From: Zygnema cylindricum
Taxonomy: Eukaryota; Streptophyta; Zygnematophyceae; Zygnematales; Zygnemataceae
Direction: 5' to 3'
Length of the DNA: 64,000 nt
Assembly (NCBI GenBank): GCA_037447655.1
Contig: JBBHKE010001810.1
Coordinates: 1-64,000, forward strand
How positions within the stretch are numbered: position 1 is the first letter of the stretch; each line of letters starts with the position of its first letter. The notes under the pieces were generated by a model that did no database searches, was not told where the DNA came from, and worked only from the letters and a program-made list of their open reading frames with translations. The translations under genes and the position numbers were made by a program. This document shows, in pieces, positions 43,633-58,169 of the stretch.

Positions 43633-45090
43633 AGAGTGCTATCCAAGCAATTTTGGGTGCAAATCTACAGCAGCAAAGATAGAACGCGTCTATACAATGC
43701 CTCCCACGGCAAGATCTAGGGAGAAATTCCACTCCACATAGTCACAGGAAAACCACAAGGCCACTCACGACCAGATAGCATGCAGTGAAAGCAGGAAAAA
43801 TGCAAATGCTCAATTTGAAAGGTTCGTAATGGAACCAATCCACACCGATCCCCTACACGAGTGGCCACACTATAACGTGACGCTCTTGCACCCGCAAGTC
43901 ATCGGAATAATTGCAAACACATGTAATACTCTGGTGAGTACTAAAAGTGAACCGGGCTTGTTTGGAGCAAGTCGGATTTGTTTGGAGCAAGTCGGAATAT
44001 GCAGAGTCCGCAAGAATGGAATCCGCTCTAGTCCCGAATAATCGTGTCGAGAACCACAACTCAACACCAAAACAATTGTTTTCCTACTAGGGTATTTGTA
44101 TCAGCGCTATGCCACGCTATACCAAACTATAAAGCATTGATAATTTTAGGTTATAATTGGTGCAACACTAATATATTAAATATATATTTTGTTTTTCTAT
44201 GTTTTCTGAATGATTAAATTTTGTAGAAAAAAAAGAAAGAAAATATCAAATCCCACAAAAACCAAACATCAACTAGATAGTAAAGGAATTTGCAACAAGG
44301 AAAGGGAAGATACGAAATATAGAGAAAAATTACAATAAAACACAAAGTACGATAGAATTAGGCAACCGATTTTCCAAACCCTAATTCCACGCTGCGAAAA
44401 CCAAGAATCTGCGACCACGAAATAGTATGATGCTGACCTAGGGTTAAGAATCACAAATAATAAACCCGAAATCTGCAAAAACCCAAAATTTGCAGCCCAA
44501 ACCCTTAATTTGGAGCCAATCGTAATTCCGTAGATTAACCCAAATTTTGCAGATTAACCCTAAAATCTGACACTGATTTAGACCTCAATTTGCAGACCAA
44601 AAATTGAGTGGCAGCAAGATAGAAGACAAGGATTAAAAGCAAAAAAGAAGTAAACAAAAACAAAATGTTTATTTTTTTTACAAAATAAAATTTGTATTTT
44701 TGATAATTTATTTTAAAATAAAGACTTTTGAAAATGTTCTTTTGGACAAGAATGCTAAGCGAAGAGGTAGCCACTAGGCTCTTTGGTCTTTATCACATTC
44801 TTTACAAGAGTTATCTTGTTGTGACAGTATAGCAAGAAATATTCTAACCGAAACAAGGGAAAATTCAAATTAGGCCAAAAATACACTCTTTCACAATCAA
44901 CCGAAACACAAACAAGACACTTACACACAACCAAACCGTTAAGTTGCCCGATGAAGGCACAGCAAGTTCCAGATGTGCTCCCCCGCGATCTCCAATCCCA
45001 CACTTCCACTCAATGACAAAGCTTAGAGGGAAACCTTCCGGACGTGGCCTTATGCCGTGTGGATTAAAAACGTGGGCAGAAAAAAAGGTG

Positions 45091-45510
45091 AATAGTCTTA
45101 CTCTATCTATCCTCTATAGCTAGGTAGCAAGGAAAAGAAAGACACGTGGGCAGTCGGTGAGAGTGAGCAATAATAAAGCTTAGTCGCCAAGAGAAAATTC
45201 TGGTCCAAAAGCTAAATTCTCCAAGTCTGCGAATAGTCTTGCTCTATCTAGCCTCTACAGCTAGGTAGCAAGGAAAAGAAAGGCATGTGGGCAATTGGTG
45301 AGAGTGAGCAAAAGTAAAGCTTAGTCCCCAAGAGAAAATTCTTGTCCAAAAGCTAAATTCTTTAAGTCTGCGAACAGTCTTACTCTATCTAGCCTCTACC
45401 GCTAGCTAGCAAGGAAAATGAAGATATGTGGACAATCGGTGAGAGTAAGCAAAAGTAAAGCTTAGTCGCCAAGAGAAAATTCTTGTCCATAAGCTAAATT
45501 CTCTAAGTCT
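45091..45510. repeat. 140-bp tandem triplication in family-D leader
   Basis: Three head-to-tail units start at about 45091, 45231 and 45371. Each runs from aatagtcttactctatct to gctaaattctctaagtctgcg. Copy 1 at 34560-34700 holds a single unit, so this is an expansion specific to copy 2. Confidence 0.8.
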
Positions 45511-45780
45511 GCGAATTAGCCTAAGGAGAGACTAAGCTACGTCTAGAGTGAAACTAGCCTAAGTGTAGGCTACTTTATATGAACGAAACTACTTAAGATG
45601 TTGGCCAATAGGTGGCCAACATCGTCTGCCGTACGCCCAACAAAATCCACGGCCCGAGGGTAAAAACCCTCCCTAACTACATGTATGCGCGAACCTACAT
45701 GGGTTCGCTACTTAAATGAATGAAGGGTATTGAAGTGTCGATAGTACTCCTGGAAATCGCGCTTCATCGCCAAACAATAC

Positions 45781-46307
45781 TGAAACTCTGAGACCTCCAT
45801 AAGTCCTCAGAGTGGACAGCTTCCAAGAAGCCTCTACGATAATCCTGACCCCTTTGTGTTTAAGCAAAATAACTGCCACCCTGGCAGACAAAAACTCTGA
45901 CCAACTTCACCCTTGTGAAGACAAGACTCCCCTGAGTCGATAGCAAAAAGAATCTCTGAATTTGCTCCCCTGAGCAGTAAGTTATAGAGGGTCAAAGTTG
46001 ACCTTTTGTACATAAGCTCTCTGGGAGAGAGGGTCCTATCTTCTAATTTTTCTAAGTCCTATCTCTCTCACAGACTCTATCTACTGATGTACGGAACTAA
46101 TCAGATTACAGTTCCGTACGCAAAAGTACAGCTGCCGGTGTACTTTATGTACGGACATTGTACGACATGGCCTAAATTTCCACACGTGGAATATCCGGAT
46201 TCGCTCCTTTAATCCTCGGAGATGCCGCGCTCCAATGTTACATCGCCACGTGTCATCAGATGTGGCGATGCCCACAAACCGCCGAATTCTCCTTCCGCGA
46301 TCTCGGC
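45781..46307 (-). repeat. Copia-family LTR, 3' part, inserted in family-D copy 2
   Basis: Starts TGAAACTCTGAGACC (plus strand), inserted after ccaaacaatac. Family-D copy 1 is uninterrupted at the matching place (34960-34985, ccaaacgatacttcgcg). It is nearly identical to 30718-31054 and extends further into the LTR until the assembly gap. Confidence 0.75.
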
Positions 46308-46317
46308 NNNNNNNNNN
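46308..46317. other. Assembly gap (10 N)
   Basis: Ten Ns inside a copia-family LTR. The sequence after the gap does not continue the LTR recognisably. Confidence 0.95.
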
Positions 46318-47390
46318 CAAGTCAAGGTGTGACTAAGTGTTACACGGCATGCACTTACATGAAGCCAGAAGCTAAACAAGCATGGAATTCAACATGGGCG
46401 TCAATGTTTTGGACAGTGCAGTGTACATGCAATTAATTATATCCTGACTCATTATTATGTGCAGCTGCTGTATGCCGTACTGCACGAGAAATCATCAGCA
46501 AAACATGCAACAGTAAACTCAAAAACAGTAAAAATAGCCGTAGAAATCGAATAGGAAGAACAAACAGTTAAAGAAAGTGTGACAAGAACCACAAAACAAG
46601 TATAGCTATAGTTTTTTATAAAAAAAAAGGAAGCCCGAGTGTAGAGTACATAGGAAGGAATAAAAAGGCAAAATAATAGTGAAAAAAATGCACACAGGAT
46701 CAAACAACAAAACACCAAGAACAGTGTGAAAGAAATTGACAAACAAGAAGGATAAGCTAAAGATGCCGATAAAAATGACAAAAACTCAAATGACAACGTA
46801 CAAAACGACTACTAAAGAGCACGTCATGCCGTATGTCGTCGACGTGTATTATTACTCAGTCCTATATTAATTAACGTACATGTGACGTGACAGGTTTTGT
46901 AACTGCGGGTACAACTTAAGGTACGAACAAATCGAAGACCGAAGTACATTCACGTACGGCACATTGTGAATCAGTGTGGAACTGAACCGCGGTACGACGT
47001 TAGATGTCAGGAATTCAAATGACTCCGAACCTGACAGATGGCTAAAGTCATAAACCCTCGGAGGTTCATGCGTTATTTTTGCTTAGCTTAAAGAGGGTTT
47101 TCATCCTCGAGGTGTAGATGTAAGGCATTACGAGGCGGCCACGCAGCGGCCGTCTCTAGAAACTGGCAGCGTTTAACATAAAAACCTGCATGCTGAGAGA
47201 CATATAGGATTTAGTGTGGCCGTACGGATTAGTGAAAGCGTAGGATAAATTTCATGTGGCAAGGTAAAAACTTTTGCAAATTAAGTACGGGAATCCAACA
47301 TTGGAAGGTTGTCGGTTTCTGGCAAGCATTATTTTCGGGATTTGTCGAAATCTATCGTTAGGGATTCACCTAAATATTTAGTGACAGGTT
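46318..47390. other. Unassigned non-coding region
   Basis: No recognisable gene. The minus ORF at 46455-46796 is translated from an A-rich stretch and is mainly Ser/Phe/Leu/Cys. Words of the type gtacgg recur. A small cggccacgcagcggccg palindrome lies at about 47138-47154. Confidence 0.35.
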
Positions 47391-49080
47391 AGTTTTTGAG
47401 TTAGGGTTTCTTCAGGCTCATAGTCTATGTTAGTGATTGTCTTTGAGCACTATTCTCTCTTTGTACCAAGTCCTTACCTAATCTACCGGCGCAAGCAAAC
47501 CTGCAAGGTTTCCCTCCGGATTTGGTGTTTGTGTGGTGCGGATTTGGTGTTTACTTGATGTCACAGCGTTGACTTTCTCGCCAGACTGTGTTCTATTTGC
47601 CTGGGTGTCCGAATTGTGTGGTGCGGATTTGGTGTTTACTTGCTGTCAGAGCGATGACTTTGCAATCTAGCTCCAGTCCTGTCTGGCTTTGTGGGAATAC
47701 CGGCTATCTCGGCTCCTTCGTCCAGCTAAGGAAGGGTTCTTGTTTGTTGGTTGGACTCCTTTAAGGAATATTAAAAGACTTCAGAGCCTAGTGGCTACTG
47801 TCGGAAATATTCCCGTACTTAATTTGTTTTATTTCTATTTTTCTTTATTCTTTGTGTCTTTTGTCTAGGTTTTTTTTGATTTGTTGGTAATTAAAAAAGA
47901 AAAAAATTATGTTATGCTTTGTCTAGTTTTTTTTTGAGTTGTTGATCTGAGGGTGTTGAACTGTCAGGTATCGTTTTCTCTTCTTTCATCCTACCGAATT
48001 AACTCACTCAGAACACTTAGAAACTTAAAAACTTAAAACTTAAAAAAAGAAAACCTCAAATATATATATGTATAGGTTGCACGAATTATCGCGAAAATTA
48101 TCATTTCTTTATAGACGGGCAGAGCGTGGCATAGTGCTGATACGCGTGCCCTAACAGGCTACTAACTAAGTTGGTCATTGAGCTGTGGTGTTTCTCAACA
48201 ATTTGGAATTGGAGCGGAAGTGGAGCTTGCAATACCATACTTGGTGTTATCGCTCTGTCAGGCTCGTGTGCGTTTCCGGCACACCTTTATTTCACCAAGG
48301 ATTTCAAGACCCCTTTTTCACCGGTACGGTCCTCAAAGTACGGAGGAGTGAGTGCACAAGCAAAATCCTTCTACTTACCAAACTGAACGGAACGCACTTT
48401 ATTTCGCGCCTAACAGAGGTCGGACGATGGAGTTATTTCGCTTCAAAGATTTCCATTCTGTTACATGCTTCCAGTTTCCACCTATCCCTCTGGGGGGTAC
48501 ATTGTGGAACGCCACGTAACTTTTGGGATAGACCTGTAGATTTTGCTGTTAGCTAACAGTAGGATGTTAGTTCAGGTCCACCAGACGGGCAGATCATTTA
48601 TTACTTTGGGCTAAAGTTTGGCGTTTCACGCCAATTCAAGACTTTATGGCTCATGAGTGTATCGTAGGAGGACCATTGGCTTCAAATCCACCCGGGGCTA
48701 GCCGCCTGACTTTTTTCCCTAAGTGTAGTACAGCTTGTTTGGTCTAATGTGGGTACGATAACAATTTCTAGCCGCTGATTGGCTTCCAGTATTGTTTTGA
48801 CTTTGGCACTTGCCGTAGGACAAACTTGGCTGTTATAAGGCACTTGGGGCCGAAGGAGACAGGTTAAGGCAGTTGGGGCCGAAGGAGACAGGTTGCTTTT
48901 TCAGTACTGTCTCTTGAGAAACCCCCCAGAGAAATACAATCAATCTTTCTGTTGGAGAACGGCTACATTGGGTCGTGAACTCTTTTGCCATCTTTGTTTT
49001 GGATTGTCTTTTGTGGAAATCGTAGCTCGGGTGGGTGGTTGGCACTATCCTCTCTTTCGGCGGTTTGGACTTTCGCTATT
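47391..49080 (+). repeat. Diverged family-D leader, plus orientation
   Basis: Segments match the reverse complement of the family-D leader in order: caaggtttccctcc (about 47505), attctttgtgtcttttgtctagg (about 47850), agcgtggcatagtgctgatacgc (48124-48146) and gagctgtggtgtttctcaac (about 48180). Similarity is patchy. A partial direct repeat, ggtgcggatttggtgtttacttg, lies at about 47536 and 47618. Confidence 0.4.
48838..48900. repeat. ~30-bp direct duplication
   Basis: aaggca(c/g)ttggggccgaaggagacaggtt occurs twice in tandem. Confidence 0.75.
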
Positions 49081-49767
49081 TGAAACTTAGAAGAGTCTGG
49101 TCGGATCCGTACGGCGGAACCAAGGGTTGAGGGAGAATCATATCAGTCTTTTGGGCAATTTGGAGAGGTTTCTTCTTCTAAGTTTGTTTGCGTTGCACTC
49201 TGGGGTATGTGAACTTGCTTCACCATTTTCATTGATTTCTATGTTTATTTCTATTTTCTGGAGCAAGGTGATATTGTTTAATCTGAAAGAGCCGATATAT
49301 ATTGTTCCTATATTTCTGCGTGGGAGTTATTTGCGCACTGTTGTGATAGTCCTTGGTTTTTGTCCGGAGTTTGGTGGGCCGAATCGAACGATTAGCATTC
49401 CCTTTCCATCCTTTGGATAGTATTCAGGGTTGTAGCATTTAGTGGGCTACCGGCGGATAAGCACAAATAAATCTTGGGGGGATACAGGGTACTTTTCCCT
49501 CCTTTCACTCACTCCCCCATTATTACTCATGCATAAATCGGGGGAAGGGAGGGACAAAGAAGGGCATGTTCATGCATCCGGAACCGCATCCGCATTTGGG
49601 GTGGATTACAGGTCTTCTATGCACATCTTTTCGGACATCTCCCCTAAACCTCCCGGTTTCCAAAACCCAAATGCACTCCATTTCTCGCAGTGGACCCTTC
49701 TCCTATGTCCTCCAGGCACGCTCGACATGTCGCGTTGCCTAAGATTTGCGAAATGAATAGTGTACTA
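49081..49767. other. Unassigned region
   Basis: Short plus-strand ORFs (49127-49420 and 49442-49756) match no family I know. No TIR or LTR ends seen. Confidence 0.3.
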
Positions 49768-49985
49768 CACCGCGCATCGTTTTAAGTGTCAAGGTTTAAA
49801 TAGTGTAAAAAAAAAATTAGTGTTAACAATTCTAATTTTTTGCAAGAAATGTGGCAGATTATGGTCCACTTCCTTAAATAGCGTTGCTTATTTAATTTTG
49901 AAAATCATGTACACTATTTTTGGAAAAAAATCAAAATTTTAAGAACCCAAATTAGAGTCGTTGACACTAATAATGATGCGCGGTG
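49768..49985. mobile_element. MITE with CACCGCGCATCG terminal repeats
   Basis: 218 bp. Ends CACCGCGCATCGTTTTAAGTG and, inverted, CACCGCGCATCATTATTAGTG, flanked by TA at 49766-49767 and 49986-49987. The centre is AT-rich. It is a member of the 3397-4522 family. Confidence 0.75.
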
Positions 49986-50159
49986 TACCGTGTCACATTT
50001 GCGACGCTTTGTCGCGTTCCTTATTATTTGTGAAATGAATAGCGTTACTACAGTATCGTGTCAGATTTGCGACATTAATCATGATGTCACGTACTTCAAC
50101 AATACCAATGAGTACAAAGTACAAGAATGTTGGATAATAGGGACAGTAGAATATTTTTT

Positions 50160-50315
50160 TTTGGTTGACCGACCGTAACTGACCGTTTTTTTTTTCTTGT
50201 TGAATCAACCGTCTGTGACCGCCCGACCCCCAAAATTTGGCAACCGAATCCGTTCCGGATCCGGCGCGGGCGGTCGGTTAACGGTCGGTCACGGTTTTGG
50301 TTGACCGTTTGCGAC
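50160..50315. repeat. Inverted GACCG-rich palindromic block
   Basis: gttgaccgaccgtaactgaccg at the left is answered by cggtcggttaacggtcggtcacgg and ggttgaccg at the right, with a GC-rich core (ggatccggcgcggg). It can fold into a hairpin and may be a small MITE. Confidence 0.5.
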
Positions 50316-50441
50316 TTCTACCCCTCCCCCTCCCCCTCCCCCCCCACAGTTTTGGGAGGGAATCTTTCGTACGATTTAACGTACAATATTTTTGTACGGA
50401 CACCTATCTCACACCAAATATATGGCGGTAACTTTAGTTGG

Positions 50442-50669
50442 TCAAACCGTTCGATATCGATATATCGAATATCGACTTCGTCGCGATAATTTTTTACTAG
50501 ATACACAACATTATCGATGCGCAATACTTTGTGTAAAAAGTAACGGATAAGAGCCCTCTGATTGTTTGATATTGGATATATCAAATATCAAATTCATCGC
50601 AATAAGTTTTTATTTGATGCGCAACAGTATAGATACGCAACACCATGTGCAAAAAGTAACAGTTGAGAT
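50442..50669. repeat. ~114-bp diverged tandem duplication with CGATAT palindromes
   Basis: Unit 1 (about 50442-50556) and unit 2 (about 50557-50669) share gat-att-gata(t)atc-aatatc, tcgcgataa/tcgcaataa and gtgcaaaaagtaac in order. The words resemble the ends of the 63207-63614 element (tagatacacaac, gatgcgcaa). Confidence 0.55.
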
Positions 50670-53336
<2,667 letters not shown>

Positions 53337-53340
53337 AGTT

Positions 53341-55480
53341 TGACATTTCCAATGTATTAATTACAATGGATTGGAATGCCATTTTTTTGGAGCTTATGGT
53401 TGCACCTTCTCCCATTGTCCAGATATTTCTTTTTGTGAGGCCCTTTTATTCTTTGAACACCAACCTCTCTTTTTCCACTCATGGTGATTTGAGCTTGCTT
53501 CAACACTTGTCAAGGCAACCCCCTCGAGGGCCCTTTGTTTGCTATTGTTCATTACAGGGCCCTCCGCGCTTCCACGACCAATTCCCTTCTTAACCCTTCC
53601 CTTCAGTTGTAGATGATGCACACATCGTTGGCCCTTTGGACCAAGTTATACCAACGTATATCTTTTTCAAGGATCGTTTGCCAAATTCAACATTTCTATC
53701 TATCCCACTAAGTGTTGTTTGGTCCCCTCGTGCTAATCCTCCTTCAACCCCCCTCCTAGTTTCCAAACTCCTATATCCGAAGGCATTCGTGTGTTAGGTT
53801 GCCCCTTCAGTTTGGATCCTTTCGCGACCAAATTCATAGTTTTTGCTCTTCATATAAATTTGTCCCACGTGGTCAACCTCCCCAACCTTTTTTATCCCCA
53901 AATGGCTTTTGCTCTTTTGACACGGTGTTTCCCCACCGCGCCTCTTACCTTAGTCGCACTTCCCCTCCCACCACAAAGTTTGTGTCCTCCATTTTTGCCT
54001 TTGATGATAACCTCATGGACGTCGTTCACACTTTGTTAGGTCGTCTTGCTTTTGATCGCGAGTTTGGGCCTGCACCCCGCCTTTAAGCCTCTCTTCTTGT
54101 CTTTGTTGGCGGTTTGGGTTAACTATCGACAGCACATGTTGCTCTCGTGGCCTATATTGGAAGTTGGTGCCTGGTTGCCTCCACTACTTCCTCTCGTTTT
54201 TTGGCCGTGGACAACCTTGTTCTTGCTACCATTATCCCTCGTTTTTCGGACGGTGACGGTTCCTTTTGGACGCGTCATGTTCTCTTCCTCCTGCTGCTGG
54301 TATTGCGGACTTGCCGGTTCTTTCCACTCTTGTTACGACATCGGTTGCGCGGGTTGAGGAATTTATTTTTGATAAGGTTGTCGCCGCCATTAAGACTGAG
54401 CTTCTCGAGACGCTTCCGTCCGATTCCTCTTGGCACGCTTTCTCTCTTGTGGTGGACTTGGTTCAGGAGGCTAACTATTGTCTACCCCTATTTTATCCAC
54501 ACTCCATTTCACGCAGGCTCAATTCACTACGACCCTCAGGTTTCGACTTGGCCTCCCTCATCCACCTTTGCTTGGCTCTCTTGTTTGCTTGTGTGGCAGG
54601 TTTCCTGAGCACGATGACATCCATTTGCTTCGTTGCTCCCACCGGGTCAAGTTGATTCGGACGCACTACACTATATGTGACACCATCGCGACTATCACTT
54701 CCTAAGGGGGGTTCTTTGTTCGTCGAGAGGTTTCCCACATTATTCCTTTGCATCAGATTGACATTGTATTACATGATGGTGCGTGTCGCATATTTGGTGA
54801 CGTTGTTTTGGCGAACCCTACCCTGGATACAATCGTCAGTCAAGCAACTTGGCATGTTGGTGTGGCCGCCTGTGACGCGGCTAGGAGGAAGAAATGTGAT
54901 TTTGCCAACCGTGATGCTATAGGTGGCTTTAGTCCGATGGCGGTCGAGATGTTTGGTTGTCTAAGTGTGGCTTTGGACAAGCTTCTCCATGCTTGTGGCC
55001 GGTGCTCGTTCAAGCGACGGGAACCTGGGAGCCCTCTTGTTTTAGTCCTTTCTTCTTTTTATCATCATCATTTATCCGTGGCCCTACAACGAGTACAAGC
55101 TTCTATCCTCCTTCGACCGTCAATTATGAATCATCGGCGTGTTCCGGAACTCCCTTCCCGTGCTTCTCTGATATTCGGTGACTTATGTGGTTGCTTTCGT
55201 AGACTTTTAGTTATGTTGGGGTTTGGTCGAGTCATTTCTGTTTTCGCACTCCATATGATCTTTCCTTAGGTGTTTCATAAGGTGTTTGTTTCTTCCTTGG
55301 GTGTTTTTGTTTTTCCTGTCATTTTTCTGTATTTTTGTTGCTTTTGCCTTGCTACTCCCTTTTTTTTTATCCCCTCCACGTAGTTTTTAAGTTTTAGCAT
55401 TGTTGCCCTTTTTTTTGTTCCCGTGGACTCAGATGGTTTACCATTGCGTTTTTAAATAAAACCAGCCTGACTTAGAACGA
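53341..55480 (+). pseudogene. Degenerate LINE (non-LTR retrotransposon), RT to 3' end
   Basis: RT motifs are present in shifting frames: QGNPLEGPLFAIVHYRALRA (about 53513-53575), then VVDDAHIVGPL with the catalytic DD pair (about 53607-53640). Then come a LTRCF-PHRASYL block (about 53915-53955) and LGLPHPP, followed by CLCGRFPEHDDIHLLRC (about 54588-54640), a zinc-binding CCHC-like motif. After it, IDIVLHDGACRIFGDVVLAN (54757-54816) and FSPMAVEMFGCL (54931-54966) form the C-terminal domain, open from 54748 to 55269. At least four frameshifts or stops occur. The 3' tail ends near cagatggtttaccattgcg...aataaaa (55430-55465). The 5' half is missing, replaced by the GA repeat. Confidence 0.75.
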
Positions 55481-55638
55481 CGACCTACTATTAAACCGCA
55501 CGGAAATTTGTTAAACAACTTCCTACACAATCCCCTTACGACAACAACTCTCAGCCATCCATCATGTTATTCAGCAAGACATTTATCTTCATAATCACTC
55601 AGAACACTTCTTCGAAAACCACACAGGTATAGCAAATT
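55481..55638. other. Short spacer
   Basis: No feature recognised between the LINE tail and the next inverted-repeat element. Confidence 0.3.
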
Positions 55639-56083
55639 TGCTGCATTCACACTAGAAATGGATGATGAATGAGATGAGGAAACGAATAATCCCTTACCAT
55701 TCATTCCGCAAAAAAACAAAAATAGAGGCACCAAACAGGTCGACCGCTCGGCTGTCAACCTTTTTGGAGCGTAGGGACGGACAAAACATACGGTTAAGTG
55801 CGTCAAAACTTGACAACCGTGGTAAATCATCTTCTTTTCCGGAAAACCTTTTCGGAATGCAGAAACCCGACTTTGAAAAAACAGGAAGTCGTATCCCGAA
55901 TGAATGAATGAATGGTACGAACGGATTTGAGTCATCGGCGCCTAATTGTACGACACCATGAATCACATCGCGACGTTTTTGTTGACGTGAGATGACGTCA
56001 AGGGCGATTCACATCCAAACAAAAAAAAGGACATTCATTTCCTCATCTCATTATTCATCTTCCATTCTAGTGTGAATACAGCA
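55639..56083. mobile_element. MITE-like element with ~50-bp terminal inverted repeats
   Basis: TGCTGCATTCACACTAGAAA (55639) is answered by the inverted TTCTAGTGTGAATACAGCA (ending 56083). The inverted similarity continues through gatgatgaatgagatgaggaaa. A second inverted pair, ccttaccattcattc / gaatgaatggtacg, lies inside. It is 445 bp with no clear target duplication. The ORFs at 55567-55966 are products of the palindrome. Confidence 0.65.
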
Positions 56084-56966
56084 CGAGTGTTGCGTAGAGC
56101 AGCGCATCGAAACAATGTCAATTTTCTAATACGTACCAAATGTTTAACACTATAAGAGGAAGTTTCCATGTCCTGCTAAACGTCGGTTTAAGCTGAGCGA
56201 TTAACTTAGTCTTTATCTATTTGTTTTCCGCCTATGCCACCTCAGCACACCAGGATAAAGATACAACTCACTGAAGTTTGCATCGCGCGAATCTCTATAA
56301 CTAGTAAAAATCAGCAGTTTTTTAGAAATTTCGTACACAGTCGTACAGCAGAAAAATAAAGGACAAGCTGTAAAACTCGAAATTCTGTACAAAAAGAATC
56401 TTAATATCTACAACAAATCTTTTTGGAGTTGTCGTTTTGATTCTGGTTACCAATAAATATTTACACGTATTGGAATCTTTATCACTGACAGATTCTGCCA
56501 TGCAATTTGAGGCAATGCCAGAATTCGGCAAAGTCTACCGATTTCGTGATGATACATTATTTTGTCTTTTGAGCGACGTCGGTCGTTTTCAGATAATTTC
56601 TTCAAAATTTTGAACGACCAAAAATTTGGACGAACAATAAATATTGAGCATTTTGTTGCCACGTCACCAGATCGTGCACGATCGCCCATTCGTATTCGTC
56701 GTCATGTGGAAACGAACTCTTTTAAAATATTCTGTTCGTTCAAATTTTTGACAGAGACATTAGGAAACGATTGATGTGGTAAAAAATGCATTCTCAAACC
56801 AGGAACAGCGAAATCCGTAAAAATCTTGAGATATTCTGACAAATCTTCAAATTGCGTGGGAGAATCTGTCAGCATAGGAAGAACATACTACGTGTGAATT
56901 TATTGATTGATCATTCCATTGTTTAAAATGCGGTAAATAAAAAATATTTTAAGCATTAAACTACAA
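56084..56966. other. Unassigned AT-rich region
   Basis: Short ORFs on both strands at 56322-56774 resemble nothing known. A local gacgtcggtcgtttt / aaaacgaccgacgtc-like symmetry is weak. Confidence 0.3.
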
Positions 56967-57178
56967 CACCAATCGCTATTAGCGTAGAATTTTTTTTAGC
57001 GTATACGAATAATTAGCGTGGTTTACGCTAATTGGGAATTTGGAAATTTTCGAAGAAATCATTTACTCTAATTAGGAATTAGGGTTTTTTAAATAGTATG
57101 GATAATTCTATTTGAGAATAAAAAATAAAAAAAGCGGGACGGAATTAGCGTACACAACGCTAATAGCGATTGGCGGTG
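56967..57178. mobile_element. MITE with CACCAATCGCTATTAGCG terminal repeats
   Basis: About 212 bp: CACCAATCGCTATTAGCGTA at the left and the inverted ACGCTAATAGCGATTGGCGGTG at the right, followed by TA. It is closest to the truncated end at 30337-30430. Confidence 0.7.
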
Positions 57179-57287
57179 TACAGTACGGACTAGGTGCGCT
57201 ACAAGTTTCGCGCGCAGTGTGGGGCATGTGGGAGATTGACCCACAGAGCAACATTGGAAAGCGCACTCAAATTTGGTTCCTAGCATA

Positions 57288-57353
57288 GTTCAAAAGTAGG
57301 TGAAAGTACGCCCATACAATATACCTATTGTACGCAAAACATACAATATGACC
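57288..57353. mobile_element. Truncated GTTCAAAAGTAGG MITE end
   Basis: tagttcaaaagtaggtgaaagtacgcccatacaatat and tacgcaaaacatacaatatgacc match the first ~66 bp of 5100-5396 and 29542-30101. It is then replaced by a purine run and AT-rich repeat. Confidence 0.65.
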
Positions 57354-57361
57354 AGGGGAGG

Positions 57362-57810
57362 GGGAGATTTATTTATGATGACATGATGACATTTTACGAT
57401 TTTTTACGATATTTAATATTTTATTTTTATTTTACACATTTACATGACATTTTTACACATTTTTATTTATTTATTTTATTTTATTTTATTTTATTTTTTT
57501 ATTTTATTTTATTTTTTATTGATGATGATGATATTTTATTTATTTATTTTACGCGACATTTTATTTTTATTTATTTTTATTATTTTATTTTTTATTTAAT
57601 ATGACATGCATTATTTATTTATTTTATTATTTTTTTATTTATTTATTATTTATTGATGACAGGATGCAGATGACATGAGATTTAGACAGATGGAGGATGG
57701 AGGACATGCATTAAAGATGAGATGAAGAGGGGAGTGGGAGAGGGAGAGGGAGAGGGAGAGGGAGGTGGGAAGGAGAGGGAGAGGGAGAGGGAGAAGGGGG
57801 AGGAAAAAAA
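57362..57810. repeat. TTTTA-rich and GGGAGA-rich low-complexity block
   Basis: 57400-57655 consists of ttttatttta/tttatt units. 57725-57810 is (gggaga)n. Any ORFs here are artefacts. Confidence 0.85.
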
Positions 57811-58169
57811 AAACTTACCGGAGGGAGAGGTGATGAGAGGGCTCCTTATTTTTTGGCCCCTTCAATATAGGAATAATTTTTGAATAAAATGGAATTATTC
57901 TGTTCCAGGAGCCTTAGAGAATGGAATGGAATGGACACAGGAACTGAAAGGCAACAATAGGTATTCCCCCCCACTAATTCTTTCAAAAATGCACTTATAT
58001 TGACCTAATAATGTACATTAACTAATCAAGCCATATACATTCTGGACTAGCCAGTACAGATAAGAGAACAGAGGAGGAGACAGAATAAATTCCTGCTCAT
58101 ATGTGCTTTTAGCCAAGAAAACGATGCCAACGAATCTGTTTTTATCCCATTTTTATCCGGAAAACCGAC

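Larger units (their letters stand above)
43151..45780 (-). repeat. Family-D leader/LTR-like region, copy 2
   Basis: Direct repeat of 32691-34990 with the same landmarks: tggcatagcgctgatac (about 44105), aaccctaa blocks (44380-44570) and the TGTTGGCC hairpin (about 45599-45621). It is longer because of local duplications at 43545-43630 and 45091-45510. It is cut at 45780 by a copia LTR. Confidence 0.55.

Noticed and set aside
46455-46796. 113-codon hydrophobic ORF resembling a membrane protein
   Set aside because: Comes from an A-rich stretch; hydrophobicity is a composition effect and there is no splice or start context.
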